This document shows, one piece after another, positions 9,792-20,897 of a stretch of 64,000 nt of DNA. The notes under the pieces were generated by a model. The model was given only the letters and a program-made list of their open reading frames with translations. It did no database searches and had not been told where the DNA came from. Position numbers and translations under genes: made by a program. The DNA lies in contig LT009756.1 of NCBI GenBank assembly GCA_900012615.1, positions 2,865,894 through 2,929,893 on the forward strand. The letters are read 5' to 3'. This stretch comes from Agrobacterium genomosp. 13 str. CFBP 6927 (GTDB taxonomy: Bacteria > Pseudomonadota > Alphaproteobacteria > Rhizobiales > Rhizobiaceae). Each line of letters begins with the position of its first letter. Position 1 is the stretch's first letter.

Positions 9792-10399
9792 TGATTGTCA
9801 TCGGTCTTACCGGCTCGATCGGAATGGGAAAAACAACGACGGCAAGGCTGTTTGCTGAAGAAGGCGTCCCGGTTCTCGATTCCGATGAGGTTGTGCACGC
9901 GCTTTATCGGGCGGAAGCCGTTGGCCTGATCGAAACCGTTTTCCCCGGCACGACCGTTTCCGGTGCGGTGGATCGCGAGAAGCTCAGCGAGGTTCTGCGG
10001 GAGAATCCGGCTAATTTTGGCAAGCTCGAAGCGATTGTTCACCCGCTTGTCCGGGAGAAACAGGAGGCCTTTCTCGCAAAGGCTAGGGAAGAAGCGCGGC
10101 AATTCGCCCTTCTCGATATTCCCCTGCTGTTTGAAACCGGAGCTGAAGAGAGGGTCGATAGAATAGTGGTTGTCAGCTGCGCCCCTGACATACAGCGCCA
10201 GCGCGTTTTATCCAGGCCGGGCATGACGGAAGAGAAGTTTGAAATGATCCTCGCCCGTCAGATGCCAGATGCTGAAAAGCGTCAACGCGCCGATTTCGTC
10301 ATCGATACCGGAAATGGTGTCGAAGCGGCGCGGGATCAGGTAAGAGGAATCTTGCAAAGATTGGCCGCCGGTTCGGGCCACGGAGAAAACAATGCGTGA
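9791..10399 (+). CDS. coaE: dephospho-CoA kinase
   Basis: Final step of coenzyme A synthesis, phosphorylating the 3' hydroxyl of dephospho-CoA. The ATG at 9791 gives [17 protein letters not shown] with the P-loop GSIGMGKT at 8-15, then LDSDEVVHALY and LLDIPLLFETG, all typical of CoaE. 202 residues. It overlaps aroE by one base and dnaQ by eight, in a maf-aroE-coaE-dnaQ run. Confidence 0.96.
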   Translation: MIVIGLTGSIGMGKTTTARLFAEEGVPVLDSDEVVHALYRAEAVGLIETVFPGTTVSGAVDREKLSEVLRENPANFGKLEAIVHPLVREKQEAFLAKAREEARQFALLDIPLLFETGAEERVDRIVVVSCAPDIQRQRVLSRPGMTEEKFEMILARQMPDAEKRQRADFVIDTGNGVEAARDQVRGILQRLAAGSGHGENNA

Positions 10400-11090
10400 G
10401 ATCATTTTCGATACGGAAACCACGGGCCTTGAATCGAAACTGGACCGTGTTATCGAAATCGGCGGGATTGAGCTGATCAACCATTTTCCAACCGGGAAAA
10501 CGCTGCATCTCTACATCAGCCCGGAAGACCGCAAGGTTCACCCCGATGCGCTTGCTGTTCACGGCATTACCGACGACTTCCTGAAAGACAAGCCGAAATT
10601 CGCCGATGTCGTCGACCAGATCCGCGATTTCTTCGAGGGTGCTCGCTGGGTGGCGCATAATGCGACATTCGATATGGGTTTCATCAACGCCGAATTCGCC
10701 CGTCTGGGCATTGAGCCGGTCGCAGCCGATCTGGTGACGGACACGCTTTCGCTCGCCCGCCGCAAGCACCCGATGGGACCGAACTCTCTCGATGCGCTTT
10801 GCCGGCGTTACGGTATCGACAATTCCCACCGCACCAAACACGGCGCGCTCCTCGACTCCGAATTGCTTGCCGAAGTCTACATCGAGATGATCGGTGGGCG
10901 TCAGACGGCGCTCGGTTTCGGTTCGGCGGCCAAACAGGAAACGGTCGTCATCGAGGATGACGTACCACTTGAGCCGCTACAACGGCCAAGCCCTTTGCCC
11001 TCGCGACTGGATGCGGAGACCGTCGCGGCTCATGGCAAACTTGTTCTCGGCATGGGCGACAAGGCGATCTGGAACCGCTACCAGAATTGA
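10392..11090 (+). CDS. dnaQ: DNA polymerase III epsilon subunit (3'-5' proofreading exonuclease)
   Basis: 232 residues. DEDDh-type exonuclease that proofreads for the replicative polymerase. Exo I is FDTETTGL (D7, E9), Exo II is WVAHNATFDMGFIN, and Exo III is HGALLDSELLAEVY with the catalytic His and Asp. The C-terminal tail, low in conservation, is where epsilon binds the alpha subunit. It starts eight bases inside coaE and ends before a bidirectional hairpin terminator. A replication gene close to the putative origin is common in this group. Confidence 0.95.
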   Translation: MREIIFDTETTGLESKLDRVIEIGGIELINHFPTGKTLHLYISPEDRKVHPDALAVHGITDDFLKDKPKFADVVDQIRDFFEGARWVAHNATFDMGFINAEFARLGIEPVAADLVTDTLSLARRKHPMGPNSLDALCRRYGIDNSHRTKHGALLDSELLAEVYIEMIGGRQTALGFGSAAKQETVVIEDDVPLEPLQRPSPLPSRLDAETVAAHGKLVLGMGDKAIWNRYQN

Positions 11091-11130
11091 CGCCTGCCTG
11101 GACGCTGAAATGGAAAATGCGTCAAAGAAA

Positions 11131-11160
11131 AACCCGGGCGAATAACCCGGGTTTTGTTTT
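11131..11160. terminator. bidirectional terminator between dnaQ and secB
   Basis: Stem AACCCGGG / CCCGGGTT with a 7-base loop, T-rich on the plus side and preceded by A's, so it can serve both converging genes. Confidence 0.85.
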
Positions 11161-11191
11161 GTCAGAGATTCTGAAACGCAATAGGCGCCGT

Positions 11192-11674
11192 TCAGTTCGG
11201 TACAGCCTGAACCTTGGCTCTCGCCTGTTCTTCGGCAACGCGCTGAGCGAACATCTGCGCAAAATCGATCGGATCGATCATCAGCGGCGGGAAGCCGCCG
11301 TTGCGGGTGACATCCGCGATGATCTGGCGCGCGAAGGGGAACAGCAGGCGGGGGCATTCGATGAACAGCACCGGCAGCATATGTTCCTGCGGGAAACCGG
11401 CGATGCGGAACACGCCGCCATAAACCAGCTCGGCCGCAAACAGAACCTTGTCGCCATCCTTGGCTTCCGCATTCAGCGCCAGAACAACGTCAAAATCCGA
11501 ACCCGAGATCGGGTTTGCGTTGACATTGACATTGATGTTGATCGACGGCGCGTTTTCACGGGCCTGAAGCGAACGAGGAGCGCCCGGATTTTCGAAGGAA
11601 AGATCCTTGATGTACTGGGTAAGAATATTCAGGGAAGGACTTACTGCGCCCTGTGCACCATTTTCAGCGGTCAT
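11192..11674 (-). CDS. secB: protein-export chaperone SecB
   Basis: 160 residues. Cytosolic tetrameric chaperone that keeps precursors unfolded and delivers them to SecA. Conserved SecB segments are visible: [16 protein letters not shown], the INVNVNAN strand region, [29 protein letters not shown], and [13 protein letters not shown]. It converges on dnaQ across a shared terminator and follows fxsA on the same strand after about 100 bases. Confidence 0.97.
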   Translation of the reverse strand: MTAENGAQGAVSPSLNILTQYIKDLSFENPGAPRSLQARENAPSININVNVNANPISGSDFDVVLALNAEAKDGDKVLFAAELVYGGVFRIAGFPQEHMLPVLFIECPRLLFPFARQIIADVTRNGGFPPLMIDPIDFAQMFAQRVAEEQARAKVQAVPN

Positions 11675-11776
11675 TACGTTTCCTCGCGGCGTGAATTCGT
11701 GGAAGGCGGTCTATCATTTCGACCCGAGCCTTACAACCCTTCGCGAGCCGGCCCCGGCGTCGGTTCCGCCGCGCCT

Positions 11777-12325
11777 TCAGGGTTTGGGCAGGTCGCGATC
11801 ATCCGGCTTGCTCGACCAGGGAGAATCCTTTGGCCCTTCGCGGTGAAACTCTTCCTCGTCGAGGTCTACGACCTTGGAATTCCCGCTCTGTCTCTGATCA
11901 TTGCGGAAGCCGGAAAAATCGCCGGGCTGAGGACCGGACTGGCTGCCGGACTGGCGAAACGACCCCGCAACCACGACGCGCGGCCCGAAGGCTTTCCAGA
12001 AAAAGCGCCGCACCGTTTTCGACAACAGCAGAAGGCCGAGGATGTCGGTGATGAAACCGGGAATGAAAAGCAGGATACCGGCGACAACCCGCATGGCGCC
12101 ATTGACCAGCTCATCCGCCGGCTGGGCACCGGTACGTCCGGCGGCCTGGAGATTTCTCACCATGCCGATGCCACCGAGACGCAGGATCAAGAGCCCGAGA
12201 AACGACGTGAACAGGACGAGCGCCAATGTCAGCCATAAACCAATCGCCTTGCCGACAATGATGAAGCCGGCAATTTCGAGGATGGGCATCATCAGGATGA
12301 CGATGGGGAGAAAGGAAAAACGCAT
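11777..12325 (-). CDS. fxsA: FxsA family membrane protein
   Basis: 182 residues. The N-terminal two thirds contain about four hydrophobic segments (roughly 3-25, 27-48, 73-90 and 92-103), including PILEIAGFIIVGKAIG and FIPGFITDILGLLLL, the FxsA signatures. A charged, glycine/serine-rich C-terminal tail follows. The E. coli relative is known for suppressing F-exclusion of phage T7 when overproduced; the normal function is not established. It lies upstream of secB and is divergent from the Tim44-like gene. Confidence 0.85.
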   Translation of the reverse strand: MRFSFLPIVILMMPILEIAGFIIVGKAIGLWLTLALVLFTSFLGLLILRLGGIGMVRNLQAAGRTGAQPADELVNGAMRVVAGILLFIPGFITDILGLLLLSKTVRRFFWKAFGPRVVVAGSFRQSGSQSGPQPGDFSGFRNDQRQSGNSKVVDLDEEEFHREGPKDSPWSSKPDDRDLPKP

Positions 12326-12466
12326 CTTCTAGCCTTGCGTGTGCATCTCTGGCAGATTGCCGGTTCGCGAGAACACCGATGATTGAATCTGCACATTTGA
12401 ATGATGGTAAGATGCAGACTATATGATGGTGTGGTTTTCGAATTTAAATGGCGGTTTTGGTAAAAG

Positions 12467-13165
12467 ATGGGCTTTAGCGACTTTATCACATTGTTTTTTC
12501 TCGTTGCAGCGGTGCTGATCTTCTTTCAGCTGCGTAGCGTTCTCGGCCGCCGAACGGGCAATGAGAAGCCGCCATTCGATCCCTATAGCCCGCGCGACGT
12601 CGCGAAAGGTCCCGTCACGGACGATAACAAGGTCGTGACCCTGCCGAAGCGCGGCGAGGCGGAGGATGAAAACCGCTTTGCCGAAGCTGATGCCCTTGCG
12701 CCCGCGGACTCGGCATTGAATACCTCCCTCAGAGAGGTGATGACCAAGGATCCGACATTCCGCCCGAAGGAGTTCCTGAACGGCGCTCGTATGGCCTATG
12801 AAATGATTGTCATGGGTTTTGCCGATGGCGACCGCAAGACGCTGAAGAACCTTCTGTCGAAGGAGGTTTTTGACGGTTTCGATGCAGCCATTTCCGAGCG
12901 TGAAAGTCGCGGCGAGATCGTGAAGTCCACCTTCGTCGGCATCGAAAAGGCCGATATCACCCAGGCGGCCGTCCGTGATTCCGAAGTGCAGATCACGCTG
13001 AGGCTGGTCAGCCAGCTCATTTCGGCCACCTATGATAAAGATGGCAAGCTGGTGGATGGCGATCCGGACGCGGTTGCGGAAGTGGATGACATCTGGACCT
13101 TCTCGCGTGACATTCGTTCGCGCGATCCGAACTGGAAGCTGATCGCTACCGAATCCGAGCAATGA
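12467..13165 (+). CDS. Tim44/TimA-like membrane-anchored protein
   Basis: 232 residues: one N-terminal membrane segment (about 6-27, FITLFFLVAAVLIFFQLRSVL), a variable linker, and a C-terminal Tim44-like domain from about residue 75 (FRPKEFLNGARMAYEMIVMGFADGDRKTLKNLLS). The domain is shared with mitochondrial Tim44; alphaproteobacterial TimA-type proteins are thought to be membrane-associated, but their role is not settled. The stop overlaps the mltA start as ATGA, suggesting coupled production of this protein and the MltA-domain protein. Confidence 0.85.
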   Translation: MGFSDFITLFFLVAAVLIFFQLRSVLGRRTGNEKPPFDPYSPRDVAKGPVTDDNKVVTLPKRGEAEDENRFAEADALAPADSALNTSLREVMTKDPTFRPKEFLNGARMAYEMIVMGFADGDRKTLKNLLSKEVFDGFDAAISERESRGEIVKSTFVGIEKADITQAAVRDSEVQITLRLVSQLISATYDKDGKLVDGDPDAVAEVDDIWTFSRDIRSRDPNWKLIATESEQ

Positions 13166-14274
13166 GCACGCCTTTTTCAATCGACGAAGTGTCTTTCCGC
13201 GATCTGCCAGGGTGGCGGGAGGATGATCCCAGCGAGCTTTTTGCAGCCATAGGAACGATCCTGTCGCATCTGCGTAATGCGAAACCCTATAGGACCGGCG
13301 CGCTCGGCGTCACCGCTGGGGAACTGGTTTCACTTCTGGAAGCCGCCGAAGGCTTCGAAGCGGATAGCCCCGAACAGGCGCGCCGCTTTTTCGAAACCAA
13401 TTGCGTTGCCTTCAAGATTTCTCCTGCTCAGGGAAAGAGCGGTTTTGTTACCGCCTTTTACGAACCGGAACTGGAAGTGTCTTCCACCCCGGACGAAATC
13501 TGGCGTTATCCAATCTATCGCAGGCCACCGGAACTGGTGGATATCGGCGACGATAATCGTCCCGCCGGTTTCGATCCGACCTATGCTTTTGGCAAAGAAG
13601 GCGAAGACGGGATTTCCTATTTTCCCGACCGTCGCGCCATGGATGAAGGATATCTGGAGGGCAGGGGTCTTGAGATCGCCTGGGCGAAATCAAAGGTCGA
13701 CCTGTTCTTCGTCCACGTTCAGGGCGCCGCCCGTCTGGTGTTTCCAGATGGTGCGGTAAAACGGGTAACCTATGCGGCGAAAGCCGGGCATCCGTTTTCG
13801 CCGATAGGCCGGCTGCTTCTGGATCGCGGAGAACTCGATCCCAAAACCGTCTCGATGCAGACGATCCGCAAATGGCTCGCCGATCATCCCGACGACGTGG
13901 ATGGCGTGCTCTGGCATAACCGCTCCTATATTTTTTTCCGGGAAGCGGATGTTGCCGAAGAGGATATGGGACCCATTGCCGCCGCCAAGGTGCCGTTGGT
14001 CGCCGGCCGGGCGCTTGCGGTGGACAGGCTCATCCACACATTCGGTTTTCCCTTTTTCATCCATGCGCCGTCATTGACCCATCTGGATGGTGGAAAACCA
14101 TTCGCCCGGCTGATGCTGGCGCTCGATACGGGGTCGGCCATCGTCGGCCCGGCGCGCGGTGATATTTTCACCGGCTCCGGTTTCGAAGCCGGTGAACTTG
14201 CCGGTACGGTGCGCAACGACGCCGATTTTTATATACTGCTGCCACGTGTTGCTGCGGAAAGGTATCGGCGATGA
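13162..14274 (+). CDS. mltA: membrane-bound lytic murein transglycosylase A family protein
   Basis: 370 residues. The MltA domain (GFVTAFYEPELEVS, then YPIYRRP...) is followed by a C-terminal 3D domain with LALDTGSAIVGPARGDIFTGSG, which holds the catalytic aspartate region. The family cleaves the MurNAc-GlcNAc bond with 1,6-anhydro product formation. No signal peptide or lipobox is visible after the start ATG, which is unexpected for a periplasmic enzyme. Either the true start is elsewhere, which is unlikely given the ATGA overlap with the previous gene, or export differs. It overlaps smr as ATGA. Confidence 0.9.
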   Translation: MSTPFSIDEVSFRDLPGWREDDPSELFAAIGTILSHLRNAKPYRTGALGVTAGELVSLLEAAEGFEADSPEQARRFFETNCVAFKISPAQGKSGFVTAFYEPELEVSSTPDEIWRYPIYRRPPELVDIGDDNRPAGFDPTYAFGKEGEDGISYFPDRRAMDEGYLEGRGLEIAWAKSKVDLFFVHVQGAARLVFPDGAVKRVTYAAKAGHPFSPIGRLLLDRGELDPKTVSMQTIRKWLADHPDDVDGVLWHNRSYIFFREADVAEEDMGPIAAAKVPLVAGRALAVDRLIHTFGFPFFIHAPSLTHLDGGKPFARLMLALDTGSAIVGPARGDIFTGSGFEAGELAGTVRNDADFYILLPRVAAERYRR

Positions 14275-14840
14275 AGGGCAGTCGAAAGCTTGGCAAGGAA
14301 GAACGCATCCTGTGGGGTAAGGTCGCACGCACAGCGCGGCCGATCCCAGGCAGGCTGGAGGATTTGCTGGCTTTCGACGATGTAGAGGAAACCCCGGCCG
14401 AGCCCGTGGTTCCGCAAACGGGCAAGGGTCTCTTTCCGCGCATGCTCGCAGAGCCGGCGGAGGTGCCGCCCGCTTCGCCGGACAAGAAACCCCGAATTCA
14501 TCAGCCGCTGGAAAAACCGGTCAAGCGCAAGCTCACCCGCGGCAGGCTGCCGCTGGAAGGGCGGATCGATCTGCACGGCATGTTTCAAAGCGAGGCCCAT
14601 GCGGTTCTGCTTGATTTTCTGCTGCGCGCACATGAACGTGGTCTCCGGCATGTGCTGGTCATTACCGGCAAGGGCCGTTCCATCGGCAGCGACGGCGCGC
14701 TGAAGAGGGCGGTACCCATGTGGTTCTCCAAACCCGAATATCGCCATTTGATTTCGTCCTACGAGGATGCATCTGCCAATCATGGCGGCGACGGCGCGCT
14801 CTACGTGCGGCTGGCACGCCGCAGGGGTGAAAAATCATGA
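14271..14840 (+). CDS. Smr (MutS2 C-terminal) domain protein
   Basis: 189 residues. A basic, proline-rich N-terminal half is followed by an Smr domain from about residue 95, with the hallmark IDLHGMFQSEAHAVLLDFL and VLVITGKGRS. Smr domains bind nucleic acid and some cut DNA or RNA; the substrate here is unknown. It overlaps mltA and the following HTH gene by ATGA. Confidence 0.9.
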   Translation: MKGSRKLGKEERILWGKVARTARPIPGRLEDLLAFDDVEETPAEPVVPQTGKGLFPRMLAEPAEVPPASPDKKPRIHQPLEKPVKRKLTRGRLPLEGRIDLHGMFQSEAHAVLLDFLLRAHERGLRHVLVITGKGRSIGSDGALKRAVPMWFSKPEYRHLISSYEDASANHGGDGALYVRLARRRGEKS

Positions 14841-15202
14841 CACCCTTTGCGGAAGCCGTGCGACAGCTTCGCGAACGCAAGGGCGTAACGCAGAAGGAAA
14901 TGGCGGCGGCCATCGGCGTATCGCCAGCCTATCTTTCGGCACTGGAGCACGGCAAGCGTGGCAAGCCGAGCTTTGATCTGCTTCAGCGCATTGCCGGATA
15001 TTTCAATATTATCTGGGACGAGGCGGAGGAATTGTTCTTTCTCGCCGGCTCGTCCGACCCGAAAGTGGTGATCGACACGATCGGCCTTCCGCCGCAATAT
15101 ACGGCTTTCGCCAATCGTCTGGCGCGGGATATTCGCAAGCTGCCGCCGAGTATGATAGAGGAACTGTCAGCGGTGCTGCAAAAAAGCCGTTCTTGCGATT
15201 GA
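14837..15202 (+). CDS. XRE-family helix-turn-helix regulator
   Basis: 121 residues. A classical Cro/CI-type HTH occupies residues 5-65 (LRERKGVTQKEMAAAIGVSPAYLSALEHGKRG), followed by a short helical C-terminal region ending IRKLPPSMIEELSAVL. It is last in a block of four genes joined by ATGA overlaps, just before gyrB. Its target is unknown. Confidence 0.88.
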   Translation: MTPFAEAVRQLRERKGVTQKEMAAAIGVSPAYLSALEHGKRGKPSFDLLQRIAGYFNIIWDEAEELFFLAGSSDPKVVIDTIGLPPQYTAFANRLARDIRKLPPSMIEELSAVLQKSRSCD

Positions 15203-15265
15203 AACCCCTCTATCCCCTGCTTTATGCAGCATCCGGAAGCATGCGGCCTTTGGGATTGGGTGTAG

Positions 15266-17794
<2,529 letters not shown>

Positions 17795-17816
17795 TTCTGT
17801 GGGGCGTCTCACGTAA

Positions 17817-17832
17817 CGATTCACGTGAAACG
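17817..17832. promoter_or_regulatory. parS-like site 4 (three outer mismatches)
   Basis: CGATTCACGTGAAACG keeps the inner ATTCACGTGAAAC core but differs from the 16-base consensus at positions 1, 3 and 16. It lies between the gyrB stop and its terminator. Confidence 0.5.
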
Positions 17833-17842
17833 AAACTTTAAC

Positions 17843-17877
17843 AAAAGGCCCGGCGGTCGTTTTCCGCCGGGCCTTTT
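17843..17877. terminator. strong rho-independent terminator after gyrB
   Basis: A 14-base-pair stem (including the A/T-rich ends) with core GGCCCGGCGG / CCGCCGGGCC, loop TCGTTTT, followed by T's. The leading A's make it usable from both sides, for gyrB and the converging nitroreductase gene. Confidence 0.93.
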
Positions 17878-17899
17878 TGTTGATATGGATGCTCGGATA

Positions 17900-18502
17900 T
17901 CAATCGGCCTTACCGGTAAAACGCCCCTTGAAAGCGACGTCCGAAAGGGGAAGGCGCTTGCTCGGCACTTCCCGTTCCGCCAGATCATCGGGAAGAACGG
18001 TCTTGTCGGTCAGCGTGCCGATGGCAACTGCTGCCTCCACCTTGTACCCATCAGGAACATTGAGCTTTTCCACGATCTGGTCTTTGAATATGCCGGCCAT
18101 GCCATGGGCATGGTAACCGAGCAGATGCGCCTGCATGGCAAGCGAAAACCATGCTGCACCCGCATCGAAGGAATGGGTCGCCGACGGTTTTTTCTCGCCT
18201 TCGCGTGAGACATTGTGGTCGCGGGAAATGACGAAAAGCAGCACGGAGGCATTTTTTGCCCAGCGCTGGTTCCCTTCCATCAGAAGTTCCACGAAGAGAG
18301 GCCAGTCCTGGCCATCTTTGTGTGCGTAGACAAACCGCCATGGCTGATGATTGGATGCTGAGGGCGCCCAGTGCGCCGCATCGAGAATGGTCAGCAGATG
18401 CTCTTGCGGCATGGCATTTCCGTCGAAGGCGCGCGGAGACCAGCGATCGAGGAAAAGTTGATCGACGGGATATTCTGATTGTCGGGAATTGCTGTTCGTC
18501 AC
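17900..18502 (-). CDS. nitroreductase family protein (FMN-dependent oxidoreductase)
   Basis: 200 residues with a GTG start. RWSPRAFDG near the N terminus and the AAHWAPSASNHQPWRFVYA stretch are the FMN-binding signatures of the nitroreductase fold. The C-terminal part with IGTLTDKTVLPDDLAEREVPSKR fits small single-domain members. The physiological electron acceptor cannot be read from sequence. It converges on gyrB and is divergent from the FAH-family gene. Confidence 0.9.
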   Translation of the reverse strand: MTNSNSRQSEYPVDQLFLDRWSPRAFDGNAMPQEHLLTILDAAHWAPSASNHQPWRFVYAHKDGQDWPLFVELLMEGNQRWAKNASVLLFVISRDHNVSREGEKKPSATHSFDAGAAWFSLAMQAHLLGYHAHGMAGIFKDQIVEKLNVPDGYKVEAAVAIGTLTDKTVLPDDLAEREVPSKRLPLSDVAFKGRFTGKAD

Positions 18503-18630
18503 GGGCCATGTCCTTTTGATTGCCGGGAAGGAAAAGGTATTTTTCGAAAGTCGGAGCAGTCAAGGGGTGACAAGTATGAATGCATCGTTCATATATGCAT
18601 CACCTTGTCAGACAACCGGGAGAGAGTTCC

Positions 18631-19473
18631 ATGAAATTGATGCGCGTTGGCCAGCCTGGCCAGGAAAAGCCTGCGATCCTCGACGCGGAAGGAAAAGTCC
18701 GCGATCTGTCCGCCCACGTGAAAGACATTGGCGGCGACGCCATCTCTCCCGAAGGCCTCAAGAAGATTGCCGCCATCGATCTTGGCACTCTTCCGGTCCT
18801 CAACGAAGAGCGCATCGGCGCCTGCGTTACGGGAACCGGAAAATTCATCTGCATCGGCCTTAACTTCTCCGACCACGCCGCTGAAACAGGTGCGACCGTA
18901 CCGCCGGAACCCGTCATTTTCATGAAGGCGACCTCGGCGATCGTCGGTCCGAACGACGACGTCGTCATTCCGCGCGGCTCCGAAAAGACCGACTGGGAAG
19001 TCGAGCTTGGTGTGGTCATCGGCAAGACGGCAAAATATGTTTCGGAAGCCGATGCTCTCGATTACGTCGCCGGTTATTGCGTGTCGCATGATGTTTCCGA
19101 ACGTGCCTTCCAGACGGAGCGTGCCGGGCAGTGGACCAAGGGTAAGTCCTGCGACACTTTCGGTCCGATCGGCCCCTGGCTTGTCACGAAGGACGAAATC
19201 ACCGATCCGCAAAACCTCGGCATGTGGCTGAAGGTGAACGGTCAGACGATGCAGGATGGTTCCAGCAAGACCATGGTCTACGGTGTCGCCCATGTCGTTT
19301 CCTATCTCAGCCAGTTCATGTCGCTGCATCCCGGTGACGTCATCTCCACCGGCACACCTCCCGGCGTTGGCATGGGCCAGAAGCCGCCGCGTTATCTCAA
19401 GACCGGCGATGTCGTGGAACTTGGCATTGAAGGCCTCGGTTCCCAGAAGCAGACTTTCGTCGCCGACATCTGA
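18631..19473 (+). CDS. fumarylacetoacetate hydrolase (FAH) family protein
   Basis: 280 residues. The ATG at 18631 follows GGGAGAGAG and is preferred to upstream in-frame ATGs. FAH core features are GLNFSDHAAETG, the metal-binding WEVELGVVIG, KSCDTFGPIGPWLV, and STGTPPGVGMGQKPPRYLKTGD. Family members hydrolyse or isomerise C-C bonds of 2,4-diketo acids (acylpyruvases, ureidoglycolate lyase-like enzymes, HHDD isomerases). The neighbours give no pathway, so the substrate stays open. Confidence 0.9.
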   Translation: MKLMRVGQPGQEKPAILDAEGKVRDLSAHVKDIGGDAISPEGLKKIAAIDLGTLPVLNEERIGACVTGTGKFICIGLNFSDHAAETGATVPPEPVIFMKATSAIVGPNDDVVIPRGSEKTDWEVELGVVIGKTAKYVSEADALDYVAGYCVSHDVSERAFQTERAGQWTKGKSCDTFGPIGPWLVTKDEITDPQNLGMWLKVNGQTMQDGSSKTMVYGVAHVVSYLSQFMSLHPGDVISTGTPPGVGMGQKPPRYLKTGDVVELGIEGLGSQKQTFVADI

Positions 19474-19499
19474 TCGCAAAGGCGTTCAACGGAAAGTGA

Positions 19500-19535
19500 G
19501 GCGCTGGCGGGAAACCGCCGGCGCCTTCGATTTTG
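19500..19535 (+). terminator. hairpin with GAAA tetraloop after the FAH gene
   Basis: An 11-base-pair stem GGCGCTGGCGG / CCGCCGGCGCC (one G-T pair) closed by GAAA and followed by TTCGATTTT; terminator-like though the T-run is interrupted. Confidence 0.7.
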
Positions 19536-19596
19536 TGCACCTGCGAAAAGCTGCTATGGTTGAAAAAAGAGCGTGATCGCGAGGGAGGCGTCATCA

Positions 19597-20829
19597 GTGT
19601 TCTACCACCTCTATGAAATGAACCATGCGGCCATGGCGCCGCTGCGCGCCGGTGCCGACATGATGCGCCAGGCCTGCAATAATCCGCTCAATCCGCTTTC
19701 CAGCACGGCTTTCGGAAGAAGCCTCGATGCCGGTTTTGAGGTCTTTGAGCGCATGACGCGCCGTTACGCAAAACCGGAATTCGCTCTCGGCAGTACGATT
19801 GTCGATGGCCAGACCGTCAATGCTGTCGAAGAGACCGTCTGGTCGCGTCCGTTCTGCAATCTGCTTCATTTCAAGAAGGAACTTGATCCAGCCCGCCAGT
19901 CCGATCCGAAGGTGCTGCTGGTGGCGCCGATGTCCGGCCACTATGCCACTTTGTTACGGGGGACGGTGGAAGCCCTGCTGCCTTCGGCGGATATTTACAT
20001 CACCGATTGGGCCGATGCCCGCACGGTGCCGGTGAGTGAGGGCACTTTCGATCTCGACGATTACATCAGCTACGTCATCGAGATGCTGCGCGCGATCGGG
20101 CCCGGGGCGCATGTGGTTGCCGTCTGTCAGCCATCCGTGCCGGTGCTGGCCGCCGTCTCGTTAATGGAGACGGATGGGGATAAATTCGCGCCGGCATCCA
20201 TGACGCTGATGGGCGGTCCGATCGACACCCGCATCAATCCCACAGCCGTCAATGATCTTGCCAAGGCGAAACCCATTGAATGGTTCCGCGACAATGTCGT
20301 CATGCAGGTGCCGTGGCCGCAGCCCGCTTTTGGTCGCAATGTCTATCCCGGCTTCCTGCAGCTGTCCGGTTTCATGTCGATGAACCTCGACAAGCACATG
20401 ACAGCGCATAAGGATTTTTACCTCAACCTCGTCAAGAATGATGGCGATTCCGCTGAAAAACACCGCGAATTTTACGATGAATATCTGGCCGTCATGGATC
20501 TGACGGCAGAGTTCTATCTGCAGACGGTGGAAACCGTCTTTATCGACCATGCGCTTCCGAAAGGGAACATGCTGCACCGGGGCAGGGCGGTCGATCCTGC
20601 GGCCATTCGCAATGTCGCATTGTTTACGGTGGAAGGTGAGAACGACGATATTTCCGGCGTCGGCCAGACAAAGGCGGCCCATGATCTTTGCCGGAACATC
20701 CCTGAAGACAAACGCGCCCATTACATGCAGCCGGATGTCGGGCACTACGGCGTCTTCAACGGTTCGCGCTTCCGCAAGGAAATCGTGCCGCGCATGCTGG
20801 ATTTTATCCGTAAACACCAGACGGCTTAA
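19597..20829 (+). CDS. phaZ: intracellular polyhydroxyalkanoate (PHB) depolymerase
   Basis: 410 residues. The GTG start at 19597 sits after GGGAGG and gives the family N terminus FYHLYEMNHAAMAPLRAGAD. The alpha/beta hydrolase core has APMSGHYATLLRGTVEALL and the nucleophile region VVAVCQPSVPVL, with Cys177 in place of a serine, as in Ralstonia-type intracellular PhaZ where a cysteine is catalytic. The C-terminal part has VEGENDDISGVGQT and QPDVGHYGVFNG, matching the Asp and His of the triad. It mobilises stored PHB granules. It is followed by a metallopeptidase gene after about 70 bases. Confidence 0.93.
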   Translation: MFYHLYEMNHAAMAPLRAGADMMRQACNNPLNPLSSTAFGRSLDAGFEVFERMTRRYAKPEFALGSTIVDGQTVNAVEETVWSRPFCNLLHFKKELDPARQSDPKVLLVAPMSGHYATLLRGTVEALLPSADIYITDWADARTVPVSEGTFDLDDYISYVIEMLRAIGPGAHVVAVCQPSVPVLAAVSLMETDGDKFAPASMTLMGGPIDTRINPTAVNDLAKAKPIEWFRDNVVMQVPWPQPAFGRNVYPGFLQLSGFMSMNLDKHMTAHKDFYLNLVKNDGDSAEKHREFYDEYLAVMDLTAEFYLQTVETVFIDHALPKGNMLHRGRAVDPAAIRNVALFTVEGENDDISGVGQTKAAHDLCRNIPEDKRAHYMQPDVGHYGVFNGSRFRKEIVPRMLDFIRKHQTA

Positions 20830-20897
20830 GGGCAGACGGCGGGCCATGCCGCGCATTTGCATGGCCAACCGACGGACGAATCGGTTATGAAGAGTTC

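Noticed and set aside
18708..18726. CACGTGAAAG inside the FAH gene as a parS candidate
   Set aside because: The left arm does not match and the right arm is one base off; likely chance in coding sequence.
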